Below, in pieces: positions 15,255 through 22,787 of a stretch of 58,718 nt of DNA. Source of the DNA: Planctomycetaceae bacterium (GTDB lineage: Bacteria > Planctomycetota > Planctomycetia > Pirellulales > Pirellulaceae); contig JAAYDI010000143.1 of assembly GCA_012729315.1 (NCBI GenBank), positions 1 to 58,718 on the forward strand, written 5' to 3'. Below the pieces are notes generated by a model that saw only the letters and a list, made by a program, of their open reading frames with translations, was not told where the DNA came from and did not search any database. The position numbers and the translations under genes are program-made. The number at the start of each line of letters is the position of its first letter. Position 1 is the first letter of the stretch.

Positions 15255-16655
15255 TCACATGATCTCTTTCAGTCGCCCACCCACTTCGACCCCGTCGCTC
15301 GCCTTGGGCAGCAAAGCGACATCCATGCCCTGTGGATGTGCAATCTCCCCCTCGGGATCGATGCCCAGCAGCTCGTACATGCTGCCGATCATGTCCCACG
15401 GGTAGACTGGCCGATCGACCACTTCCGACGCGCGGGAGTCGGACGCGCCGACCACCGCGCCGCCGCGGAAGCCGCCGCCAGCGACCAAGGTCGAGAAGAC
15501 CGCGCCGAAGTGGTTGCGGCCGCCGTTCCACGGCGCTTCCCACTGCACCTGCGGCGTCCTGCCAAACTCACCGCTACACCAGACGATGGTGCTCTCGAGC
15601 AGCCCGCGGTCGGCCAGGTCCTCCAGTAACGTGGAGACACCCTTGTCGAGCTGCGGCAGCATCGTCCGCATGGCCTCGAAGTGCTCCTTGTGCGTGTCCC
15701 ACCCGCCGGAGTTGATGGTCACGAACCGCACCCCCTTTTCGACCAGCCGGCGGGCCATCAGGCAGGATTGCCCCAGCGTGTTGCGGCCGTACCGGGCACG
15801 CAGCGCGTCGTCTTCCTGTGCCAGGTCGAACACCTTGCCCGCGTCCCCCAGAATCAGGTCATACGCTTCCTGTTCCGCTTTCGCCACCGCTTCCATCTGC
15901 TCGGATCCCTGCGATGCCAGGGCCAGCGAGTTGAGGCGTGTGAGCAGTTCGCGCCGACCGCGCTGCCGCTCGTCGGAGATGCCCGGAGCGACCACGCCCT
16001 CCACGAGGAACCGCTTTGCGTTCGGATCGCCCCCCGTGGCGAACGGTTTGTAGCGGGGACCGAGGAACCCGGACTCGGAGAACCGCCCCTGCGGCTGCGT
16101 GAGCACGATGTAGGGGGGAATCAGTCCTTTGTAACCCGCTTCATAGCCGGTGAACTTCGAGACGACGGCGCCGACGTGCGGGTACACCAGCTTGCCGCCG
16201 GTCTGGTTCCCGGTCTGCACCATGTAGGCGGCCGTTTCATGGCCATTCTGACCGTGGGTCGAACTGCGGATGATGGTGTACTTATCAAACTGTTTGGCCA
16301 GCAGCGGCAGCAGTTCGCCGAGCGCCACGCCGGCGGTGCTTGTCGCCGTCGTAGCCCGCAACGGCCCGCAGTAGTCGTTTCCCAGGTCGGGCTTCGGGTC
16401 GAACGTGTCGATGTGCGATGGTCCGCCCCAGAGCCAGATGTGGATGACGGCCTTGGCCTTGGCCGCCGGCGGCTCGGCATCCGCCCGTGCACCGAGCGGG
16501 TCGGTCAGCCAGAATCCGGTGGCGCCGAGCAGGCTCCCTTGCAGCAGCGACCGGCGTGTGATGGGGATGCCCAGCATGCCCAACAGCGAGTCGCCACCCC
16601 GATATGAGCGGAGTCTTCCGTCTGTGTGTTGTGGCTTGGCATTCATGTCTCTCAC
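15255..16655 (-). CDS. DUF1501 domain protein
   Basis: The protein (466 aa) matches the DUF1501 family of alkaline-phosphatase-superfamily-like exported proteins. A Tat-type leader is visible (ITRRSLLQGSLLGATGFWL). The metal-binding-like strand AVIHIWLWGGPSHIDTFDPKPD follows, with the repeated landmarks GVRFVTINSGGWDTHKEHF, STIVWCSGEFGRTPQV and GRNHFGAVFSTLVAGGGFRGG. The C-terminus carries the characteristic PVYPWDMIGSMYELLGID. The family's activity is unproven; sulfatase- or phosphatase-like hydrolysis has been suggested from the fold. It sits 54 bp after the DUF1549 gene and is almost always paired with it in planctomycetes. Confidence 0.93.
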   Translation of the reverse strand: MRDMNAKPQHTDGRLRSYRGGDSLLGMLGIPITRRSLLQGSLLGATGFWLTDPLGARADAEPPAAKAKAVIHIWLWGGPSHIDTFDPKPDLGNDYCGPLRATTATSTAGVALGELLPLLAKQFDKYTIIRSSTHGQNGHETAAYMVQTGNQTGGKLVYPHVGAVVSKFTGYEAGYKGLIPPYIVLTQPQGRFSESGFLGPRYKPFATGGDPNAKRFLVEGVVAPGISDERQRGRRELLTRLNSLALASQGSEQMEAVAKAEQEAYDLILGDAGKVFDLAQEDDALRARYGRNTLGQSCLMARRLVEKGVRFVTINSGGWDTHKEHFEAMRTMLPQLDKGVSTLLEDLADRGLLESTIVWCSGEFGRTPQVQWEAPWNGGRNHFGAVFSTLVAGGGFRGGAVVGASDSRASEVVDRPVYPWDMIGSMYELLGIDPEGEIAHPQGMDVALLPKASDGVEVGGRLKEIM

Positions 16656-16709
16656 CTCGTTCTTGCCGCGTTGGGTGGCCGTGGGCGGTCAGGCACGCGC
16701 CGGATCCGC

Positions 16710-18281
16710 CTAGTGCCGATAAAGGAACTCCACACTGTTGATCAGCGCCCAGACCAGGTCGATCAGCGCCTCCTGCCCCTGTACGATATCGGACTTCGAA
16801 TACCGCTCAAAGACCTGCAATTCACGCTGCGTCGGGAGCCGGGCGAGGATGGTCAGGTAGATCCGGGTGGCGGTCTCTTGCGGGCTCGCGCTGCCGCGGA
16901 CCAGCTCGCGCAGCCGCTCGCTCTCCTGGATCTTCCGCTGGATATGACTCGAGTTGAGCAGATGCAGGCGCTGCGCGGCCGACGGGCGCGTGCTGCGTTC
17001 CGATTCCAGCCCCGTGTCCCGCGGCGGCCGTCCGAACATCTCCAGGAACGTGCTGGTGATGCTGCCGTCGGCCAGGGCAATCGACCGCTGGTGCGGCGGG
17101 ATGAACGTGAACGGCTCGGGAATCGCACTCGAGTACTCCTCCGTCGTGCCTGTGATCTGACACAGCGCGTCGACCAGCACTTCGGCATCGAGCCGGCGGA
17201 GCGGATAGTAGGCAAAGTACCGCCCGGCGTCCGGATTGTCCGACTGCGGAATCGAGGACAGCTGGTACACCTTGGAATTGAGGATGAGTCGGAACAGCGC
17301 TTTCAAGTCGTACCTGGCGGCGAACAACTCCTGCTCGAGCAGTTCCAGCAGCTTCGGATTGACCGGCGGGTTGTCGGGTCGGATGTCATCCGGTTCATGA
17401 ATGATCCCACGTCCCAGCAGCCAGGACCAGACACGGTTGACGATGCATTTGGCGAAGTACGGGTTACGGGGTGAGATGAGCCAGTCGGCAAACACCTCCC
17501 GCGGATCCTGGTCCGGCCGCAGTGTCACCGTCGTGCCGTCGGGCAGCACTGCGGTCTGGGGACCTTCGGCCAGGTACTTCTGCATGTCGAAGTAGACGAT
17601 TTCCTCCTTCCATTCGGCGGTCTTCTTGTATCCCAGATAGGAGAAGAATACCGACATTTCGGCCAGCTTCTCGGGGGGCCATTTCTCGGCCCGCGTGCCC
17701 ATGAACGTCAGGGCCACGGCCCGCGCGAGCGCCTCCGGCTGCTTCGTCTGGGCCGAGCGATAGAAGTTGACCTGCGGATCGCGGAAATTGCTGCCGCTCG
17801 AACACAGAATCGCGCGCACGAACTGGTCGTAACGCAGGTTCGCCTGGAGAGACGTTTTGAGCCACCGGTGATAGGCCTGCACCGCATTGGGCCACAGATT
17901 GACCGGGAACTCGGCTTTGACACGCAACAGGTCGCACCACTTCAGCGCCCAGTACTCGGCGAACTCGTCGCGTGCCAGCAGCGCGTCGATCAGATCGCGG
18001 CGTTTGTTGGGATTCGCGTCCGTCAGAAAGCGCTGCGCTTCTTCCGCCGTGGGCAGCGTCCCAATCACATCGACGTACACGCGCCGCAGGAACACCGCGT
18101 CCGTACAGAGACGCGCCGGCGCAATCCGCTCCTGTCGCAGCCTGGCAAACACCGTCCGGTCAATCTTGCCGCGCGGACTGATGCTCCCCTCACTCTCGAA
18201 AGTCGGGTCGAGCGTCCGCTCCGCTGCCAGAAGATTCGGCACCAGCACCAGACAGATCGCGATGCCCAGACGTCGTTTCAT
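16710..18281 (-). CDS. DUF1549/DUF1553 domain protein
   Basis: The protein (523 aa) has a signal peptide (RRLGIAICLVLVPNLLAAE) and the two planctomycete domains in order. DUF1549 (PSCyt2) contains RRVYVDVIGTLPTAEEAQRFL, KRRDLIDALLARDEFAEYWALKWCDLLR and RYDQFVRAIL. DUF1553 (PSD1) contains NPYFAKCIVNRVWSWLLGRGI, LRRLDAEVLVDALCQITG, IPPHQRSIALADGS and QRLHLLNSSHIQRKI. There is no cytochrome PSCyt1 module, unlike many family members. The function is unknown; it is thought to act outside the cytoplasm with its DUF1501 partner. The start was chosen for the signal peptide. Its Shine-Dalgarno sequence is weak, and an upstream in-frame reading adds a low-complexity stretch without a leader. Confidence 0.88.
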   Translation of the reverse strand: MKRRLGIAICLVLVPNLLAAERTLDPTFESEGSISPRGKIDRTVFARLRQERIAPARLCTDAVFLRRVYVDVIGTLPTAEEAQRFLTDANPNKRRDLIDALLARDEFAEYWALKWCDLLRVKAEFPVNLWPNAVQAYHRWLKTSLQANLRYDQFVRAILCSSGSNFRDPQVNFYRSAQTKQPEALARAVALTFMGTRAEKWPPEKLAEMSVFFSYLGYKKTAEWKEEIVYFDMQKYLAEGPQTAVLPDGTTVTLRPDQDPREVFADWLISPRNPYFAKCIVNRVWSWLLGRGIIHEPDDIRPDNPPVNPKLLELLEQELFAARYDLKALFRLILNSKVYQLSSIPQSDNPDAGRYFAYYPLRRLDAEVLVDALCQITGTTEEYSSAIPEPFTFIPPHQRSIALADGSITSTFLEMFGRPPRDTGLESERSTRPSAAQRLHLLNSSHIQRKIQESERLRELVRGSASPQETATRIYLTILARLPTQRELQVFERYSKSDIVQGQEALIDLVWALINSVEFLYRH

Positions 18282-18610
18282 GCTCACACTCAAGTCATCC
18301 CCGCCCGCTCCACCGGTCGGCGCCCCGCCAGGCCTGCGCCTCGGGACACACCGGCATCTGCCACCACCTCCACTCTTGTCTATCATAATCGATGTGGTAC
18401 GGGCGATCGAACGCCACCCCCCCCCAGTTCGCGAGATTCCGGCATCCGTGTGCTTGCAAATGCCGGAACAGGCCATACGATAGCAATCGTCGGACGACTT
18501 GGTCAGGCTCCGGCAACCGATCGACGGTGGCCCGCCTGTACGAACCTACCTGGCCCCGCGCGGGGCCGCGCGGTGCGCTTCTATTTCCCTGTTTGCGAGG
18601 AGATTGTGCC
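18282..18610. other. Divergent intergenic region, DUF1549 operon / ThuA
   Basis: This 329-bp region has no gene. It contains a run of nine C residues near 18417, and the perfect inverted repeat with a possible promoter listed separately. AGGAG at about 18597 is the ribosome binding site of the ThuA-like gene. Confidence 0.5.
18437..18481 (+). promoter_or_regulatory. Perfect 9-bp inverted repeat overlapping a possible promoter
   Basis: TTCCGGCAT (18437-18445) and ATGCCGGAA (18460-18468) are separated by 14 bases. A possible promoter, TTGCAA and TACGAT spaced by 16 bases, has its -35 box between the two arms (18454-18459) and its -10 box at 18476-18481. A dimeric regulator bound to the arms would cover the promoter. 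It lies between two divergently transcribed units, the classic place for an operator. The operator function is inferred; the symmetry is directly visible. Confidence 0.45.
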
Positions 18611-19375
18611 ATGCGAAGTGCGAAACTGGCCGGCCTGTTGCTGCTGACTCTGGGATGCCTGCTCTTCCCGGCGCTGAGCGGCCTGGCCCAAGATGCGAAC
18701 GCTCCAGACAAGATTCCCACCCTGATCGTGACCGGACATGACGTGCTGCCCGCGCATCCCTGGCCCGACACCACACCGTTGCTCCGCCAGCAGCTCGAGT
18801 CGAGTGGCAAGTTCGACGTGCGGGTGTGCGAGGACACCAGCATCCTGGAGTCGTCCTCGCTGGACGTGTACAAAGTCATCGTGCTGAACTTCGGCCACTG
18901 GAGCGCGCCGGAGTTGTCCGAGCGCGCCAAGGAGAACCTGCTGGCGTACGTCCGCAACGGCGGCGGCCTCATGCCACTGCACTTCGCCTGCAGCTCCTAC
19001 CAGGGTTGGGACGAGTATGCCAAACTGCTCGGACGCGTGTGGGTCAAGGACCTGGCTGGGCACGGACCGCGCAGCAAATTCACCGTGAAGATCGTGGATC
19101 AGGACCACCCGATTACTGCCGGCATGAAAGACTTCGTGGCCGACGACGAGCTGTACGCGAAACTCAGCGGCGATGCCGAGATTCACGTGCTGGCAACCGC
19201 TGACTCCGACTGGAGTAACAAGACCGAGCCACTGCTGTTCGTATTGAAGTACGGCCAGGGCAACGTCGTCCATAATCTGCTGGGCCATGACGTCAAGGGA
19301 CGCGACTATCCGGAATACGCCCAGTTAATGGTGCGGGGCGCGGAATTCGCCGCCACCGGCAAGGTGACCGACTAG
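18611..19375 (+). CDS. ThuA-like secreted protein
   Basis: The product (254 aa) has a signal peptide (KLAGLLLLTLGCLLFPALSGLAQ) and a single ThuA-like domain, a class I glutamine-amidotransferase-like fold. Landmarks are PTLIVTGHDVLPAHPWPDTTPLL, VIVLNFGHWSAPELSERAKENLLAYVRNGGGLMPLHFACSS (shown in parts: the GGGL turn followed by LHFA is diagnostic), and DHPITAGMKDFVADDELYAKL. ThuA proteins are tied to carbohydrate (trehalose) utilisation, and in planctomycetes they often accompany Gfo/Idh/MocA and DUF1080 proteins, but their reaction is not established. AGGAG lies 9 bases before the ATG. It is divergent from the DUF1549 operon and followed by structured repeat copy A. Confidence 0.88.
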   Translation: MRSAKLAGLLLLTLGCLLFPALSGLAQDANAPDKIPTLIVTGHDVLPAHPWPDTTPLLRQQLESSGKFDVRVCEDTSILESSSLDVYKVIVLNFGHWSAPELSERAKENLLAYVRNGGGLMPLHFACSSYQGWDEYAKLLGRVWVKDLAGHGPRSKFTVKIVDQDHPITAGMKDFVADDELYAKLSGDAEIHVLATADSDWSNKTEPLLFVLKYGQGNVVHNLLGHDVKGRDYPEYAQLMVRGAEFAATGKVTD

Positions 19376-19754
19376 CAAACACGCCCCACCCGCGCGCGGC
19401 CCGCTGCACAGCACTGTCCAAACTGTCCAGCAGATGAACACAGGTGAACCCTCCGGTTGCAATACTCGTGCCACATGCATGTGAAAAGCAACTCGTATCG
19501 TGGCAGCAATCACGTTTTGTTTGTGTGTCGATAGAAGTCACGTTTCGTGACCTATTCGCACCACGCGAACTGTCGTCTTGAGCCGCAGCGCGGCGATCGT
19601 AACACAGCCCGGGGTACGCCGCGCCTCGCGGCGCTACCCCCGGGTACGCGTGCCTGTGAACATGTCGGTCGAGCCGCGGACGCCGCGCTGAACCGGCGGT
19701 CTCCGAGACCGAGATCAAAAACAGCCGCGGCCGGGCGAGTCGGTCCAGTCCGTC
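19376..19754. other. Intergenic region filled by structured repeat copy A
   Basis: This 379-bp gap between the convergent ThuA-like and OleA-like genes contains no credible gene. Most of it (19451-19736) is the dispersed repeat described separately. The first 75 bp after the ThuA-like stop hold no recognised element. Confidence 0.6.
19451..19736 (+). repeat. Dispersed structured repeat, copy A (286 bp)
   Basis: This is one of three copies in the window, all in the same orientation; it begins 75 bases after the ThuA-like stop. Pairing elements in order are: CCGGTTGC / GCAACTCG (19453-19460 / 19488-19495, one mismatch and one G-T pair); TATCG / CGATA (19496-19500 / 19529-19533); GTCACG / CGTGAC with a TTT loop (19537-19551); and a long hairpin at 19608-19644, in which CCCGGGGTACGCCGCG pairs with CGCGGCG-TACCCC-GGG around a CCT loop, with two single-base bulges. 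The pairings recur in the other copies. No open frame is conserved. It is probably a structured RNA element or a small non-autonomous mobile element. Confidence 0.8.
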
Positions 19755-20876
19755 TCAGTCGGCTGCCGTGAGCAGGCTGCCGGTCGCCTCCGGAACCGCC
19801 GACCCGGACGCTGCGCCCACCAGCACACGTTGCCACGTGGCCGCGATCATCAGGCAGTTGATGCCGGAGCCGATGCCCAGCAGACCGACGCGATCACCCG
19901 GTTGCACCAGGCCGCGTTCCATACCCAGCGCCAGCGTCAGGGGGAGCGCCACCGACCCGGTGTTGCCGAGCCAGTCCACCGACGCGTAATCGAGCGTTTC
20001 GTCCAGGCCCAGCGCTTCGAGCATCAGTTTGCGGTGGGTCGTGCCCACCTGGTGACAGACGGTGCGGGACAGCAGCTCGCGGGACCAACCACACTCGGCC
20101 AGGAAGTCCGGAAAGGTCTCCGCACCGGCCCGGATTCCTTCCCGCATCAGTTGCTCCGAGTCGGTGTCCATCAGCGGCTTCATGCCGCTCCCCACCGCTT
20201 CGTCACGCCCGCTGTGGCACAGTCGATGATGGGCGGTGTGCGCGCGCACCGTGGCGGCCACCAGCCGGTTCCCGGTACGGCTCAGACGCCGGTCCACCAG
20301 CAGCACCGCGCAGCTGCCCGAGCCGATCGTCAACGACGCGATCGCCGTCTTGATCTGCCGCCGCGTCAGGTGCGTGGCCCCGTTGAGCGTCTCGATCGTG
20401 TGCTCCACCAACTGCCGGCTGCTCTCCGTGCCCACCACCAGCCCAGCCCGAATCTGCCCCAGTTCGATCATGTTCGCCACCTGGATCATGCCGTTGAGCA
20501 GACCCAGACAGGCATTCGAGATGTCGTAGATCATGCACTGTGGCGCGAGCCGCAGCAGATGATGCACGCGACAGGCCGTGGCCGGCTCCAGATGATCCCG
20601 GCAGACACTCGCGTGCACCAGCGCGCCGATGTACGCGCGGTCCAGGCCGACCGCTTCGATCGCCTGCCAACCACTTTCCGCGCTCTTGTCGCTCGGCAAC
20701 GTCCCCGGCGCCCAGAAACGCCGCTCGCGGATCCCCGTCATGTGCTCCAGACGCCCTTCGGGCAGTCGCAGCCGGCGATAGAGCGGCTCCAACCGCCGCT
20801 CGATTTCGTCGCTGGTCACAATCTCGTCCGGTAACGTGTAACCGAGTGATTCGATACAGACGTTCTGGTACTGCAT
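19755..20876 (-). CDS. OleA-like 3-oxoacyl-ACP synthase III / thiolase
   Basis: The protein (373 aa) has the FabH/OleA thiolase fold with the catalytic triad Cys123 (SNACLGLLNGM), His275 (VCHQVGTTH) and Asn305 (WLGNTGSVALP). Glu97 in CRDHLEPATA lies 26 residues before the cysteine, the same spacing as the catalytic Glu of Xanthomonas OleA. The whole middle and the C-terminal LLGIGSGINCLM also resemble OleA more than FabH. OleA condenses two acyl-CoA chains head to head to give a beta-keto acid. The oleB, oleC and oleD genes are not nearby, so hydrocarbon synthesis from this locus is not supported. The start aligns with OleA (MQYQNV), although the Shine-Dalgarno sequence is poor. Confidence 0.82.
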   Translation of the reverse strand: MQYQNVCIESLGYTLPDEIVTSDEIERRLEPLYRRLRLPEGRLEHMTGIRERRFWAPGTLPSDKSAESGWQAIEAVGLDRAYIGALVHASVCRDHLEPATACRVHHLLRLAPQCMIYDISNACLGLLNGMIQVANMIELGQIRAGLVVGTESSRQLVEHTIETLNGATHLTRRQIKTAIASLTIGSGSCAVLLVDRRLSRTGNRLVAATVRAHTAHHRLCHSGRDEAVGSGMKPLMDTDSEQLMREGIRAGAETFPDFLAECGWSRELLSRTVCHQVGTTHRKLMLEALGLDETLDYASVDWLGNTGSVALPLTLALGMERGLVQPGDRVGLLGIGSGINCLMIAATWQRVLVGAASGSAVPEATGSLLTAAD

Positions 20877-21559
20877 GCAAGAACTACTTCGTAGGAGCCG
20901 GGGCCAACCACCTGAGCCGACAAGACAAAGACAAACCGTCCACCATATCGGCCGGACCCCCATCCGTAAAGCCGGCGGCAGCTCACACGCAGCGCGGGCG
21001 CGCCGGTGCGCGGCGTGTAAGACGGAACAAACCCCCGGTCACAGGCCGCGCGCCGCACCACCTGGCAGCCCGCTTGTAGCGTGACGCAAGTGCTAGCTGG
21101 GAAGGTGCTTGCACAAGCTGTTGGGCTGCGTCCACCGTTGGCCGCAAAATAGCCGGTTCCGCTTGCGTCGCGCGCCGGGTCACGATACATTCACCCGCAC
21201 TTGCAACCCAACTACATGACGCAGGCAACAGCATAAGGACATGTGTTCGGCCAAACGATAGGGATGTCGCTCCGACGTTGAACTGACGAGGATCGTCACA
21301 ACGGCGGCAGGAGCCGAAATGTAGACCCAGCCGGTCTCCCGAGGGGGCATCGGGGACGGCAGCGTAATTTCTTGGCGCATACGCCTCCAGCTACAGGACC
21401 CAGCGTGCCACGACACGCATGTGTTGCAGACAACTCGGCGGTCCAGCGGCGGTGACGGCATCCCCCCGACGATCAAGGCCATCGTCATCTTCGGTTCATC
21501 GCCTTTCATTTGTTGTTCCGTTAGGAACTTCGGACATTTCTTGTGCTTGAGGGAGTGCT
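20877..21559. other. 683-bp intergenic region, no gene recognised
   Basis: The region separates two divergent genes. I see no convincing coding frame, tRNA or riboswitch. A loose GC-rich inverted repeat lies near 21011-21062 (GGTGCGCGGCG and CGCGCCGCACC with a long loop). A small hairpin GTTCC / GGAAC lies just before the amidotransferase-like gene (around 21512-21530). The rest is featureless to my eye. Confidence 0.4.
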
Positions 21560-22309
21560 ATGATGCACTGCAAACCGCTGATTGGGTTGAACACCGATTT
21601 CCGAGCCGCCAGCAATGACTGCCCCGCTTATGCATTTCTGGCATCGGGTTATTTCGACTGCATCAAGGAAGCGGGAGGTCTCCCGGTGTTGGTGCCCCCC
21701 TATGAGGACGAAGCGGACCTTAACTGTGTGTTGGATACCCTGCAGGGGTTTGTGATGGTTGGTGGACAGGACCTGGATCCGCGGCGTGACGGATTCATGT
21801 TGCACCCGACAGTGCGGATGTTGGATGCGCGGCGCGAGAAATCCGACCGCCTGCTGATGCGTTTGATTGCCGAGCGTCGCATGCCCGTGTTCGGAATCGG
21901 CGTCGGCATGCAGTTGTTGAATGTGCAGCAGGGGGGCAATCTCTTCCTGCACATCCCGGAGGATCTGCCGCACGCATTGCCGCACAAGGACCCGCACGAT
22001 CCGGGTCACCGGCACGGGCTGACGGTCACTCCCGGCTCGTTACTCGAGCGCGTCTACGGTGACGGCGAGATTCGCGTCAACAGCATGCACCACATGGCGA
22101 TCGACGACGTGGCGCCCGGCTTTGCCGCCACGGCCCGCTGCCCGGATGGTGTCGTGGAAGCGATTGAGAGCCAGATGGACGACTGGTTTGCCTTTGGCAC
22201 TCAGTTTCACCCCGAAGCATCCTCCGCTTCGGCACTCGATCAGCGCATCTTCGAGGAGTTTCTGGAGGGTGTAGCGCGGTACAACCACGTGTTGCGGATG
22301 GTGGCTTGA
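21560..22309 (+). CDS. Peptidase C26-like amidotransferase homologue lacking the catalytic Cys
   Basis: The protein (249 aa) has the class I glutamine-amidotransferase fold of the gamma-glutamyl-GABA hydrolase (PuuD, peptidase C26) family: PLIGLNTDFRA, FVMVGGQDLDPRRD, then the nucleophile elbow, and AFGTQFHPEASS near the end. In active members the elbow reads GICRGMQ; here it is FGIGVGMQLLNV (111-122), so Gly114 replaces the nucleophilic cysteine. His217 and Glu219 of the triad remain. Gamma-glutamyl hydrolysis by the usual mechanism is therefore unlikely. It may be a binding protein, a regulator, or use different chemistry. GGGAG before the two adjacent ATG codons favours the second ATG (21563) slightly. 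It is a single gene followed by two hairpins. Confidence 0.85.
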   Translation: MMHCKPLIGLNTDFRAASNDCPAYAFLASGYFDCIKEAGGLPVLVPPYEDEADLNCVLDTLQGFVMVGGQDLDPRRDGFMLHPTVRMLDARREKSDRLLMRLIAERRMPVFGIGVGMQLLNVQQGGNLFLHIPEDLPHALPHKDPHDPGHRHGLTVTPGSLLERVYGDGEIRVNSMHHMAIDDVAPGFAATARCPDGVVEAIESQMDDWFAFGTQFHPEASSASALDQRIFEEFLEGVARYNHVLRMVA

Positions 22310-22787
22310 ACTGCCAGCAGCCGCGGTCACGCCCGCAAGGACTACGGCGCGTCCGCCACTGGGCGGCGCGCTGAACCAGGAACCAGGCCGATCAGCGTGT
22401 CCCTCCGCCGGGACACGCGGCAGCCACGGCGCCCAGGCCGGGCAGCGTGGACCGGCACGGATCCCCGTGTGCGGCGGGTGTCGCTCAGCGTCCGATCGTC
22501 CGGCGTCATAGCCCGGATGCCGGAGCCCGGGCGTAAGGTGGCCGTATGGCGAGTTAAACTGGCGAAACTGTACCGCGCTGACCGATACATAGAACCGCGG
22601 CATGGAAACGCGGGTCCGCTCTCCTGACGGGAGCCGGCCCACGTGGTCAGGATGACCCGAATCTGTCGGGTGTGTGTCCGGGTGGCCGTGCCCCCAAACC
22701 GGACGGTCTGACGTACAGTCGGATCGTGAGGGCCGCACGCCCACGACCCGTAGTGAGCTGACGTCTCCTGACCCTTGCAGCGACCAC
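22310..22787. other. 478-bp intergenic region
   Basis: Apart from the two back-to-back hairpins listed separately, nothing specific is recognised. A more AT-rich stretch around 22550-22600 could hold the promoter of the downstream RNase H-like gene, but no convincing box pair stands out. Confidence 0.4.
22347..22418. terminator. Two tandem GC-rich hairpins
   Basis: The first (22347-22371) pairs GCGCG-CCGCC with GGCGG-CGCGC around a 4-base loop, with one bulged T. The second (22395-22418) is a perfect 9-bp stem, GCGTGTCCC / GGGACACGC, with a 6-base loop. Neither is followed by a T-tract. Their position after the amidotransferase-like gene suggests transcript-end protection or termination. Confidence 0.45.

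Noticed and set aside
19293-19718. Minus-strand open frame across repeat copy A, with related frames in copies B and C (shared SIDTxTKRDCCHDTSCFS-like peptides)
   Set aside because: The similarity is a by-product of the DNA repeat. Differences between copies change amino acids as often as not, and there is no start or ribosome binding site in common, so it does not behave like conserved coding sequence.
19755-21559. Complete ole hydrocarbon cluster
   Set aside because: Only the OleA-like gene is present. The neighbours are an amidotransferase-like gene and a ThuA-like gene, with no oleB, oleC or oleD.
20877-21559. tRNA or known structured RNA gene in the long intergenic region
   Set aside because: No cloverleaf with a TTC loop and paired acceptor arms could be traced by eye, and no familiar riboswitch core was found.
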